Shown here piece by piece: positions 11,801 through 20,672 of a DNA stretch of 64,000 bases. The notes below the pieces were generated by a model. The model was not told where the DNA came from. It saw only the letters and a program-made list of their open reading frames with translations, and searched no databases. Position 1 is the first letter of the stretch; every line of letters starts with the position of its first letter. The stretch covers positions 1,056,412 to 1,120,411 of the forward strand of contig QEOQ01000688.1 in NCBI GenBank assembly GCA_010279815.1, in the 5' to 3' direction. A program made the translations under genes and the position numbers. The DNA comes from Brachionus plicatilis. Lineage: Eukaryota; Rotifera; Eurotatoria; Ploima; Brachionidae.

Positions 11801-12223
11801 GAGAGTCAACCTCGTACTTCAAGAAGTCAGCCTAATCCAGCTCCTTATCAGCCTAGTGATAATGCAGCCTTAAGAAATCTACTTAAGTCTAAATCTTATC
11901 AGACGCCTCAAGATTCAGTAAAAACCAGTAAACTTCATGAAATTCGATTGGAGTGTCTTACTTATTTAGAATTTATTGAGGATGTTACAAACAATCAAAA
12001 ATCAACTCAGTCATTTTGGAGCGAATATAGTAATAAATTCCCATATTTAACGAAAGTAGCAATTAAAGTGTTTTCGATTCCTGCGTCTAGCGCATTTATA
12101 GAAAGATTCTTTAGTATATGTGGCTTGGCTTTAGATAAACGCTCAATGAATATGAATCCGGATACACTAATAGAAAAAGTCATGATGAGAGTGAATATTG
12201 ATTTGATAGAATTCCGTTCTTAA
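8858..12223 (+). pseudogene. hAT transposase with BED zinc finger (frameshifted)
   Basis: Proposed exon 1 is 8858-9077 (Ser/Gln-rich start MPPKRSNQRN) with donor GTATTT. Exon 2 starts at about 10075 (AG at 10073-10074, phase 1) and runs in frame into LNKLIQDGLNGIF. A BED-type finger follows: CVQC, then HLEKVH. Next come the hAT catalytic landmarks: TDLWSN with the first Asp, GISCDQGSAL with the second, then CAAHKINLAV, the GTRWSSSYLML tryptophan region, and the C-terminal dimerisation block with SSAFIERFFS. The frame changes between about 11100 and 11135: the first part ends at 11135 and the rest is open in another frame from about 11102 to 12223. A short hidden intron is possible; a disabling frameshift is more likely. 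AATAAA lies near 12291. Confidence 0.8.
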
Positions 12224-12429
12224 ATTACAAAAAATCAAGATTAAAAACTTTATTTAGATTTATCTTTTACAAAACTTCAAATTATTTTACAATAAAAATT
12301 ATTTATTTTTAATTTTTTATTTATTCAAAAAGATGACCAAGATGTCAGATGCTTGATTCATTATTGTAAAGATAAAAAAACTGCAAAATTTTTTTTTTAA
12401 ATGGTTACTGAAGTAAAGTGACTGGCAAA

Positions 12430-12693
12430 TACACGTGAAATACCGTGTATTCGTATACGTGTACGTGTAAATACACATGTAATACCGTGTATTAGTGTAC
12501 GTGTACGTGTAAATACACGTGTAATACCGTGTATTCGTGTACGTGTACGTGTAAATACACGTGTAATACCGTGTATTAGTGTACGTGTACGTGTACAATA
12601 CCCGAAAAATCGACATGTCCAGGTAGGGATACGTGTACGTGTACCGTACACGTATCTGAACCCGAACACGTCGATTTTTCGTGTCGGATTGTA
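12430..12693 (-). repeat. Right terminal inverted and subterminal repeats of hAT-A
   Basis: Inverted partner of the left end, with about four copies of the 42-bp unit against about two and a half on the left. Units differ by single bases (AATACACG or TAATACACG versions alternate), as in arrays that grow by slippage. Confidence 0.8.
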
Positions 12694-12705
12694 TGGATCC
12701 AATCA

Positions 12706-13791
12706 ATTTCCGCGGTTTATCTGCTCGGCTCATAAATTGAGCATAGCAGTTAAAAACTCGCCAAACATAAAATATGGTAAATATGTAGCAAATTTTAGAA
12801 AATCTAAACACATGTACGGCCGCTTCAGGGACAAAAAATGTACACTTTCTAGGCAAAATTTTACACGGTGGAATTCCACGTATTGTATGTTATTTAGTAT
12901 TTTAAAGGTTTCAAAAGCAGGACTCTTTGGAGAGGAGAATTTATGCACGGCGGATATAAATGATTTGGATATTTATATTCAAATTTTTAAACCTGTTTTC
13001 ATTATGACAAATGGTATTTAATCAAAATTTGCAAATATTTCAATAATTGTTCCTTCAATTTAAATGATTGTCTATGGTAACTTGGATCGAATTATTTGCG
13101 GTGAAGACAAACATCAATTGACAAAAAACACAATTGAAAAAGAGTTAAATGCGGCACATAATTAGTAAATTTGAATATGAACTTAATTCACAACTTTTTT
13201 TGGTGGCAGCTGTTTTAAATGTTGGTACTCATCCTGCATGGAAAAGTCGATCATTTGGAATTCAATATTATGAGAAAGGAATTAAACATGCAAAAGATGT
13301 TGTAAAAATATTTCAAGTCGGAGAAGAAGAGATTCCTTCTCAAGATATTGCAAATATGTCAATTGATGTTTTTGAAGAAAATCGAGGCGATATGAAGAAG
13401 AATTTGATGGACTTAAAGGATTAAAATCCATCACAAGATCAACCTTGAATTCCGACAGCCAAAATGATGAAATTGAAAAAAAAATGAAAAAGATGTAAAA
13501 ATATTCAAGCGCTTAATAACTGAACAAGTGATAACTTCAACTAAAACTTTTTGGTTAAAAAACATGACCCAATTACCTTTTCTTTATGATTTATCACTTA
13601 GACTTTTTTCTATAGTTTGTTCGAGTGCTAAGGCTGAGCGTTTTTTTAGTGTAATTGGGAGAATGGATAAAAAATCAGCTAATCAGTCTGATAGCCTTTT
13701 AATTAGTAGGTCGTTTTTGAAGGCAAATTTTAGATTTTTGGATAATTATGAAAATCAAAAGCAATTTTATTTTAAAATACTTAGAAAATAA
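12706..13791 (+). pseudogene. 3' part of the split hAT-B transposase
   Basis: Starts in mid-gene at the hAT-A insertion. ICSAHKLSIAV corresponds to CAAHKINLAV of hAT-A, RQNFTRWNSTYCML to its GTRWSSSYLML, FEYELNSQLFLVAAVLN to its FELDSRIYLTAALLN, and SSAKAERFFSVIG to its SSAFIERFFSICG. Stops or frame changes fall near 13021, 13140, 13424 and 13500. Closeness of the motifs shows that hAT-A and hAT-B are related but distinct lineages. Together with 8151-8448 it forms one broken gene. Confidence 0.75.
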
Positions 13792-13924
13792 AAATTTACA
13801 ATTTAAATAAAAATGATGTTTTGCCTTTTTTTTAAAGTTAAAATTTTCTATAAATTTCTAAGTTGAAGTTTTTATGCGGGGCGATCGAGACATACAAACA
13901 CTAATTTTACCTAAATTTCTGGTC

Positions 13925-14015
13925 TTTCTACACCCATTACACCAAAAATCTGGGTGTAGAAGAACACCCTACACCTACACCCTTCACTTACACCCGGTTT
14001 TTGGTTGTAGAACCT
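13925..14015. repeat. CTACACC-rich inverted repeats
   Basis: Repeats of CTACACC and its complement GGTGTAG, including a hairpin CTACACCC...GGGTGTAG (13929-13961). The position just after the hAT-B frame suggests subterminal repeats of that element's 3' end; no terminus or target duplication could be fixed. Confidence 0.45.
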
Positions 14016-14035
14016 GCTGGTTATGTATAAGGTAT

Positions 14036-14089
14036 TATCTATTTATTATTTATTTATTTATAAAAATGTATGCGGTATTTTATTTATTT

Positions 14090-14120
<31 letters not shown>

Positions 14121-14632
14121 GTATATCTGTAACGAGCTAAAGCTCCTTCAGATTAGATAAAAAAAAAAAAAAGTAAAAAATTAAAATAAAGTTAAATAAA
14201 ATAAAATAAAAATAAAAAGTAAGAAAAAAATAGAGTTAGAATAATATAACTTTAAAGGTGGAAAAAAATTAAAATTAAAATTAGATTAATTTTAATAGAG
14301 AGTAACAGAATACATATTTTTAAATATTTGATGATTCAGGAAAAAAAGAAGAAATAGTGAGGGAGCAATTACAAAATGGAGTTGGGTTCTCGATGTATCT
14401 TGATTCGAAACCTTTGTTATATTCTTCCACCAGTATAACAGTTAATGGAACAGAATAGCTCAGTACTGCTCTAACATATCTCTCAGCCAACTCAAAAAGT
14501 CAATTTGAGACTGTTTGTAGTTTAAGTTTATAGTATGCCTCATTATGTAATATGTTGGATGGAGTATCATATCATAGTATTAGTATAGAACGAACTGCTG
14601 AATTTTGGATTACTTCGAACCTTTTGATATTA
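14036..14632 (-). mobile_element. LINE 3' end with TAAA-type tail, broken by mariner
   Basis: Minus-strand non-LTR retrotransposon remnant. From high to low coordinates: a C-terminal LINE ORF2 piece (about 14632-14360) with KRFEVIQNSAVRSIL, LFELAERYVRAVL and SVPL..LVEEY, an AT-rich 3' UTR, the conserved end motif ATCTGAAGGAGCTTTAGCTC near 14149-14130, and a tetranucleotide tail of AAAT units (14121-14036). The 5' side is cut off by the mariner copy at a TA. Confidence 0.65.
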
Positions 14633-15266
14633 TTAGGTTGTTTAATAAGTTTTTTCGTTTTTTTCTAGACTTTATTTATTTATAAAATCTAAAATAAAAT
14701 ATAATTAGTCACTAAAATAATTTCCTTCGCTAGAAATACACATCTCCCATTTTTCTGGCAGCATTTTGATCCCTCGCTCGTAGAAGCTGGCTAGTTTTGA
14801 GGTGAAATATTGACTGATGTCTTTTTTTATTTTGCTCCAAGTCTGGGTTACTTTTTTCACTGAGGAAGTGCTGCATGGATCGGAACAAATGGTAATCTGA
14901 AGGAGCTAAGTTTGGTGAATAAGCTGGGTGAGATAAGACTTCCCAGCCTAGATTATATTCGTGTTCCTAGTCGTTTTTGATAAATGTGGCCTAGCGTTGT
15001 CATTTAAAAGAAACACTTTTCGCTCTCCTTTAGCTCTGTGTGGCTGTTTTAGCAATTGCGAACATTCAGAGTGTTCTCTCCATAAACCAAACATATCGAT
15101 TTTGTAGCCTCTGTCGCATTTTTTCCTTCGTTAAACTTGAATAACATGCAATGGCGGATATGCATTTTTTTGTCATACATTTTTATTTAGTTAATTATTT
15201 AGAAATTTAAAAAGCAAACATATAATCTTATATTTCATTTGAAAGAACAAGAGTTGCTCTTTCAAA
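14633..15266 (-). mobile_element. Mariner deletion derivative, copy 2
   Basis: Reverse complement of copy 1 (6371-7004), nearly identical over its whole length and with the same internal transposase deletion. It starts with TTAGGTTGTTTAATAAG after a TA dinucleotide, which is the expected mariner end and target. It is inserted in the LINE remnant to its left. Confidence 0.8.
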
Positions 15267-16115
15267 TTAAATAAATAAATTTAAATAAATTTTTATTTTG
15301 GTTATTTTCATTTACAAAGACGTTCTTTATATGCATTGTTTTGTCAATATCTAATTTTAACAAAAATTCGTACAAATGCCGCATTTTTACGAATAAGCAT
15401 TGGCAATGCTTATTCTAGAGCTACTTATTTGTTTATTCGTTTCTTTAAATGGAAATGCTTCAAATCGTAAAAATTCTGCTACATCTTAAAAAAGAGCGTG
15501 TTAAAACATTTCACAAAATATTAAAATGACGTGTTTTTGAAGATTTCTTTTTTTGAGATTACACAAAGTTATTTGAATTAGACCAAATTGAAGACAAATT
15601 TTCAATGCTAGGGAAAATTTTTGTTTTGACAAATGATTTTTTGGATTTTTTTTTTAAATGGTTATTAATATTAGTTTTACATAATTATATTTCTTGCATT
15701 TTATATTGGGTTGAATTATCCATATTTTACGTAAATTATGGTAAATTCACGATATTTTACTATATTTACCGTAAAATATGGTAATATAAAAAAGGGTATT
15801 TTTCGTAAAATAACGATAATTATCGTAAATTATCGATAATTATTGTAAAATTCAGTGAAAAAAAACAATTTTCATAAAAAAAAATTCTTTAAAAGTCCAG
15901 ACTCGGACTTGACTTGAGACTTTTAAACAACTCTGATTTATATATATCTATTAAGCCTAAAGTGCGGATTTTCTGCTTTTTAGTATTTTACTAAGCGGAA
16001 AAATGAGAGGAAAATCCGAAGCGGAATTTCCGCTTTAAGGAATTAGGAACAACCTTATATTGTATATTAAAATTTATTTTTTTCTCTGCTTTTTATTTAA
16101 AAAATTATAATTCTG
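15267..16115. other. Cluster of small palindromes, no gene
   Basis: Holds a near-perfect palindrome at 15391-15415 (GAATAAGCATT and its complement); a 12-bp inverted pair CCATATTTTACG / CGTAAAATATGG (15720-15731, 15770-15781) in a block rich in TTTACG and CGATAATTATCG; the GACTTGACTTGAG end of a MITE family at 15895-15935, ending CAACTCTG; and a 17-bp perfect palindrome AAGCGGAATTTCCGCTT at 16019-16035. These look like remains of several small non-autonomous elements. Confidence 0.5.
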
Positions 16116-16117
16116 CC

Positions 16118-16158
16118 CATGGGGCTTTGAATTAATAAGAATAAATAAATAATAGTAG
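16118..16158 (+). mobile_element. LINE 3' tail fragment
   Basis: GCCCATGGGGCTTTGAATTA followed by AATAAATAAATAATAG. The same end, with ATAATAATAAT tails, occurs near 61060 and 62233, which identifies it as the 3' terminus of a non-LTR retrotransposon family. Confidence 0.5.
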
Positions 16159-16168
16159 GGATGGAAAA

Positions 16169-16174
16169 TTTATT
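16169..16174 (-). terminator. Polyadenylation signal of the lipase-GTPase gene
   Basis: AATAAA on the minus strand, about 37 bases after the stop codon at 16211. Confidence 0.4.
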
Positions 16175-16210
16175 TAAAAATTTCATATAAAAATTACTTC
16201 AGCTAAAATC

Positions 16211-19200
16211 TTATTTTTCTTTAACAAAATAGCAGTGAAAATCATATTTGAAAAAATCATCAAAATTTTCCACAATAATATTTGGATCCACTTGAGCGTA
16301 AATTAGAGGATTTTTAATTTTATTTATATTTATTATTGGAGTCAATTGATCTAATGAATCTAAAAATTCAAATTCTTCATGTTCATTTACCTTCTGAGAA
16401 TTTCTAGTTGCAATAAACTTGTAAGTCATAGCTTTGAATTTTATCTCTATCTCTTTTTTATCAAAGTTTTCTTTATTTTCGCAAATTTCTGTACCAATTT
16501 TTTGCAAATCACCTTGAATTATATTTTTAAAATATAAACTCAATTTTTCTCGATCTTTTATCATCTTTGTTTTGCTAATTCTGTCTTTATCTAAAAGAGT
16601 CAAATCGGGATTTATTGATGCTAAAATAACTTTTTCCTTATCATCAGTATTTTCTATTTTCAAATTTCTACAAATTTCATTTTTAAACCCAGTAAAATCT
16701 CCACTCAAATCTTTTAAAAGATTGTCACATTTATTAAAAACCACTGTGTATTTATCCATGCTTGCATGTCGAATTAAATTAAACAAATTCGAAATAGAAT
16801 TTGTTTCAGCCTTGTGTTGTGCATCAAAAATCAAGCAAGCTCTGTTCAAAAATGAAACAGAAAAGAAAAACTCTAGTTTGTTTTCAGCTCGAATGTTGTC
16901 AAAGTGAGCAAAGTCTATCAAAATTAAATTTGGATCATTGTAAAGAACGTAAGGCTTAGCAGTCTCAGTAGCGTTTACTGAACTGATAGAAGCATTTTGA
17001 TCTGTTAACAATTGGGAAAATGTAGATTTACCCGTCTTTTTAGTTCCTATAACACCCAAAAAATAATTTTCACACAGAATTTCTCTAATGCGACGATTAT
17101 ACCATATTGTTACCAAAAGCTTTTGCTCTTCTGGATTTGAATGCTTTTCAATTTTGATATTTTTACTAATAAATGTTTCTATGTATCCCAAATAGGGCAA
17201 ATCATTATAGGCAGTATCTAGTCCATATGATTTCATTATTTGATTTATAAAAAATTTATAAGAATCATCGATATCTTTGCTTTTAAAATAATATCCCCAC
17301 AAATAGCTTAGCGCACTACGATCAAAATTTCTCATTGATCTAAAAATACATTTGAACAGGTTTTTTCCGATAAAAGTAGAACAAAAATCGTTTTTTAACT
17401 TGTAAACTGTTGGAAATATTTTTCCGATCAGTTCACTAGAGGAATAAGAATCGATAGTTGTTCTTAATGGTGCATATTTTGTGTTAAAACAAATCGACTC
17501 CAATATGGTTTTAAGATCATCATCTGAAGAATCTGTGTGCAAACAAGAATACAATGCACCCTTAAGCTCATTTTTCATTTCGTTGTCCAAATTAAAATTT
17601 GCTTCGCCAATAGCCCAAGCTTTGTCTAATTCTTTAAAGATATCTAACAACTCTATTTTGTTATCTAGCAAACTAATTTTATCTTTTATATTATCATTTA
17701 TTTCCAACTTATTTATAATATGAACGAATAATGCAGCAGTAAGATAGAGCTTGTCCATCGGCATATCATGAATACACTGTTGTTTATGAGTAAGACTATC
17801 TTTGACGTCGCTTTCTTTTATTAAAATTTTGAGACTTATGCAATTAAAATGTCCAAAAATTTCACAATCAATTTCAATAACTTTATCTCTTAGTTTATTA
17901 TCTGACGTTAACAGACACTTGAAAATGTTGAATTTGTAAACAAGAGAAGTTTTTGATTCTTTTTTATCCGAATACTTGAAAGGATACTGAGAAACTTCGG
18001 TCGAAGTCGATTCTAGATTATATTTTGAGTTTCTAATTGTAACAAAAAGTATCTGATCTTGATTTTCTCCGCACAAAAATAAAAAAAGTTCATCCCACGA
18101 CTCATTCTTAACCAAAATAATCTGTTGGTCAATATTTTCTGCTTTTAAATCTAAATCTTGAATTCTCACAATTTCATTTACATCATGGCATTTTGTTTTC
18201 AAAATATTTTTCAATTTTGCAAAGTATTCATTCATTTTGTGATTGTCGACGCGACTCATAAGTTTTTGATTGATTATATTCTCTTTTATTGATTTTAACG
18301 TTGAATTTGAATTATTATCACTAATGATATTAAAAGTGGGACTTATGGATATTTGTGGATAAATATCTTCACTTTTTTGAATTCTAAATAACTTTCCAAA
18401 TGGATGATATTGTGGAACAAACGTTTTTAAAATTTGGTCTATTATCTGAGGTAGGGCGTGAGTTAAAAAACCTAGCAATAGATTTGCCTCGCCTTGTTTA
18501 CGTAACACAACTTCTAAGAGCCGATTTATTTTGTTATCTGTTTCCTGGGTCATTGTTGATAATTTCTTGTTGTGTATTATGTCAGCAAGATCGTTCAAGA
18601 TCGAGTTTACAATATCGTCTTCATTGACGTAAAAATGAAAATTCTCACTAAACTTAAAATTTTTACTAAAAGTTTTATCGGCGAATAATGGTGATCCAAA
18701 GCCAATAAAAAAAACGTTTTTCGCCTTTTCCTCATGTATTCTCGAAGTTAATTTTACTGCAGTCATTGAGGCCACAGCTGCGCCCAGGCTATGTCCGGTG
18801 AATACAATTTTGTATCCATCGTTTATTTTTTGCACAAAATATTTCAAGTTGATAAGCTCTGAACGGCTGTATATTCCTGAATGAAATTTGCCACTAAGCA
18901 TTTCATTTACTTGGGAAATACAATTGACGTCTGTTAGAAAATCACTCAAGTTTTGAGTTCCACGAAAAGCAATGAACAAAACTTTAGGAAATTGCACACT
19001 CTCAAAGATCATGTATTTCACATCGTTCAAGCCGAAAATAAGATTTAAATTATCGCTTTTTTCGATTGATTTGCTCACACATAATCTACTTATTGAATGA
19101 CCACAGTCCGAAAAAATTCCTTTTTTATCGAATGGACTATCTTCGTAGATTGAATTTGATGCTAATGCACACAAATACAAGATTTCTTGATAGTTTGAAT

Positions 19201-19273
19201 TTAAGTTATCAGAATTTAGATATTCACTGTAATTTTTTGTTATATCAAAATCTAAATCCTTGCTCATGTTCAT
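16211..19273 (-). CDS. Class-3 lipase / P-loop GTPase fusion protein
   Basis: An uninterrupted, intronless frame of 1020 residues. Residues about 30-300 form a class-3 (Mono/DAG) lipase domain: LFIAFRGTQN around 99-108, the nucleophile elbow TGHSLGAA with Ser162, the GFGSPLFAD strand near 191-199, a likely catalytic Asp219 or Asp220 (NEDDIVNS), and a likely His290 (YHPFGK). Residues about 300-730 are mostly helical and I do not recognise them. Residues about 735-870 look like a GTPase: VIGTKKTGKST (Walker A/G1, 743-751), LILIDFAHFDN in the G3 position with DxxG changed to DFAH, and FNKCDN as G4 (NKxD, 847-850). No signal peptide or membrane segment is evident, so a cytoplasmic protein is likely. 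All lipase triad candidates and G1/G4 are intact, which suggests a working gene. Substrate and pathway are unknown. The first Met (MNMSKD) is used as start; the second, two codons on, is equally possible. Confidence 0.85.
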   Translation of the reverse strand: MNMSKDLDFDITKNYSEYLNSDNLNSNYQEILYLCALASNSIYEDSPFDKKGIFSDCGHSISRLCVSKSIEKSDNLNLIFGLNDVKYMIFESVQFPKVLFIAFRGTQNLSDFLTDVNCISQVNEMLSGKFHSGIYSRSELINLKYFVQKINDGYKIVFTGHSLGAAVASMTAVKLTSRIHEEKAKNVFFIGFGSPLFADKTFSKNFKFSENFHFYVNEDDIVNSILNDLADIIHNKKLSTMTQETDNKINRLLEVVLRKQGEANLLLGFLTHALPQIIDQILKTFVPQYHPFGKLFRIQKSEDIYPQISISPTFNIISDNNSNSTLKSIKENIINQKLMSRVDNHKMNEYFAKLKNILKTKCHDVNEIVRIQDLDLKAENIDQQIILVKNESWDELFLFLCGENQDQILFVTIRNSKYNLESTSTEVSQYPFKYSDKKESKTSLVYKFNIFKCLLTSDNKLRDKVIEIDCEIFGHFNCISLKILIKESDVKDSLTHKQQCIHDMPMDKLYLTAALFVHIINKLEINDNIKDKISLLDNKIELLDIFKELDKAWAIGEANFNLDNEMKNELKGALYSCLHTDSSDDDLKTILESICFNTKYAPLRTTIDSYSSSELIGKIFPTVYKLKNDFCSTFIGKNLFKCIFRSMRNFDRSALSYLWGYYFKSKDIDDSYKFFINQIMKSYGLDTAYNDLPYLGYIETFISKNIKIEKHSNPEEQKLLVTIWYNRRIREILCENYFLGVIGTKKTGKSTFSQLLTDQNASISSVNATETAKPYVLYNDPNLILIDFAHFDNIRAENKLEFFFSVSFLNRACLIFDAQHKAETNSISNLFNLIRHASMDKYTVVFNKCDNLLKDLSGDFTGFKNEICRNLKIENTDDKEKVILASINPDLTLLDKDRISKTKMIKDREKLSLYFKNIIQGDLQKIGTEICENKENFDKKEIEIKFKAMTYKFIATRNSQKVNEHEEFEFLDSLDQLTPIININKIKNPLIYAQVDPNIIVENFDDFFKYDFHCYFVKEK

Positions 19274-19499
19274 ATTTTTTTAAATCTAAATCAAATTAAA
19301 AACCATGCTACTACGATACCATAATTTACGAAAAATTTTTTTTGAATATTTTGAAAAAGAAAAAAAAAACTTTTTGAAGACTTTTCTAGGTTATTACTAA
19401 AACACGGACCTCCAGTTTTTAAATAAAACACGGACCCATACTTATCTCCCCCATTAATCCCCATCATTATTTCTAGTACAAAATTTTACCAGCTTTCAC

Positions 19500-20672
19500 G
19501 CAAGACCAAAATCTAAGCTCTAGCACATTAGGTTCGCCCTTCATTTAAGCTTGAAATCAAAATAGATAGTTTTAATTAATTAAATTTATTTTTTAAATTT
19601 TTCATTTAAATAATTTATTTTTTAAGACTCTGTTTATTTAACTATTTATTTCATTTTTTAAATTTTTTCCATTATAAAATTAATGAATTTAAATTTTTTT
19701 TTCTTTTTTGCATGTCACTAAAACACTTCTTACATTTGATTTCACTTGAGATTTTTTACAAAATTGATTGCAAAAAAGATTGATAATTAATTTTTATTAT
19801 TTTGTATTAAAAAACATAGAAATATAGAAGAAGGATATTAATAAATATTCGGTCGATAAGAAAAATCGCTTAATGTTTTAGCTAATTTATTTAAAAACGA
19901 TTTATTTTTTTTTCAACAAATAAAAATAATTACCGAAAACTCGGTACCACTCCTCTTGGAACAATGTCAAAATTTGGGTTAATTCTATATAAACCCAAAT
20001 AATACCTTCGAATCCATGCAATAAAATTATTTCATTTTTTTTTAGAATAAACCTTGAAACCTGACTTTAAACTAAGAGTAAGCGCAAAAGCTTGCTTTTA
20101 TTCTTAGAATAATTTCGAATTTCTTCTGGAATAAACTTGTAAAATTTTGGAGTCAAATTAAAAATTAAAAATTAACTTTTATTTTAAATTTTGTCTTTAT
20201 TTAGAGTAAAAGTTAAATGAAAAATCAATTGACACCGAATTCCGATTTTTTGAAAATTATCTGATTGGAATAATCATCGGTCCATATTAACGAACCCATT
20301 TTTGATCAAAAATAAAACTTTTGCATTAGCATGATTTAATAATTTCTATTAAATTATTGTTTATTTAAAATTTTAAAATATAGAAAAATTTTTTATTGTT
20401 GAGATTTTTATATTATTTTTTGGGCTCGTTAGAATATTATATAAAACTTTACTGCAAACTTTGCTTCTGATTTATTGAAACACTTTAGATTTGAATAAAA
20501 AACATAAAAAAGAGACAAAATTTAAAAATAGTGTTTTTCTATTTTATTTACATTGAAAATTACTTTTTTTATTTTTAAAATTATAGAAAAGAATATTTGA
20601 ATAAAGATTTTTTGATTTAAAATCAAAATGAAGGACGAACCAAATGTGCTAGAGCTTAGATTTTGGTCTTGC
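19500..20672. mobile_element. Non-autonomous element with 47-bp terminal inverted repeats
   Basis: Left end 19500-19546 and right end 20626-20672 are inverted copies with about three mismatches. Landmarks are GCAAGACCAAAATCTAAGC and TCTAGCACATT, then GGTTCG and CCTTCATT. The interior is AT-rich and has no coding frame. I see no clear target duplication next to the ends, so the superfamily stays open. Confidence 0.7.

Larger units (their letters stand above)
8449..12705. mobile_element. hAT-A element nested in hAT-B, with target duplication
   Basis: The element is about 8461-12693 (4.2 kb). Both ends carry the same inverted sequence (TACAATCCGACA, then GAAAAATCGACGTGTTCGGG) followed by long subterminal repeats. 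It is bounded by a 12-bp direct repeat, TGGATCCAATCA (8449-8460 and 12694-12705). Removing one repeat plus the element rejoins the hAT-B frame, which is good evidence of insertion. hAT elements normally duplicate 8 bp; the extra four bases may be chance or may reflect the palindromic TGGATCCA at the target. Inside is a BED-finger hAT transposase gene. Confidence 0.8.
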
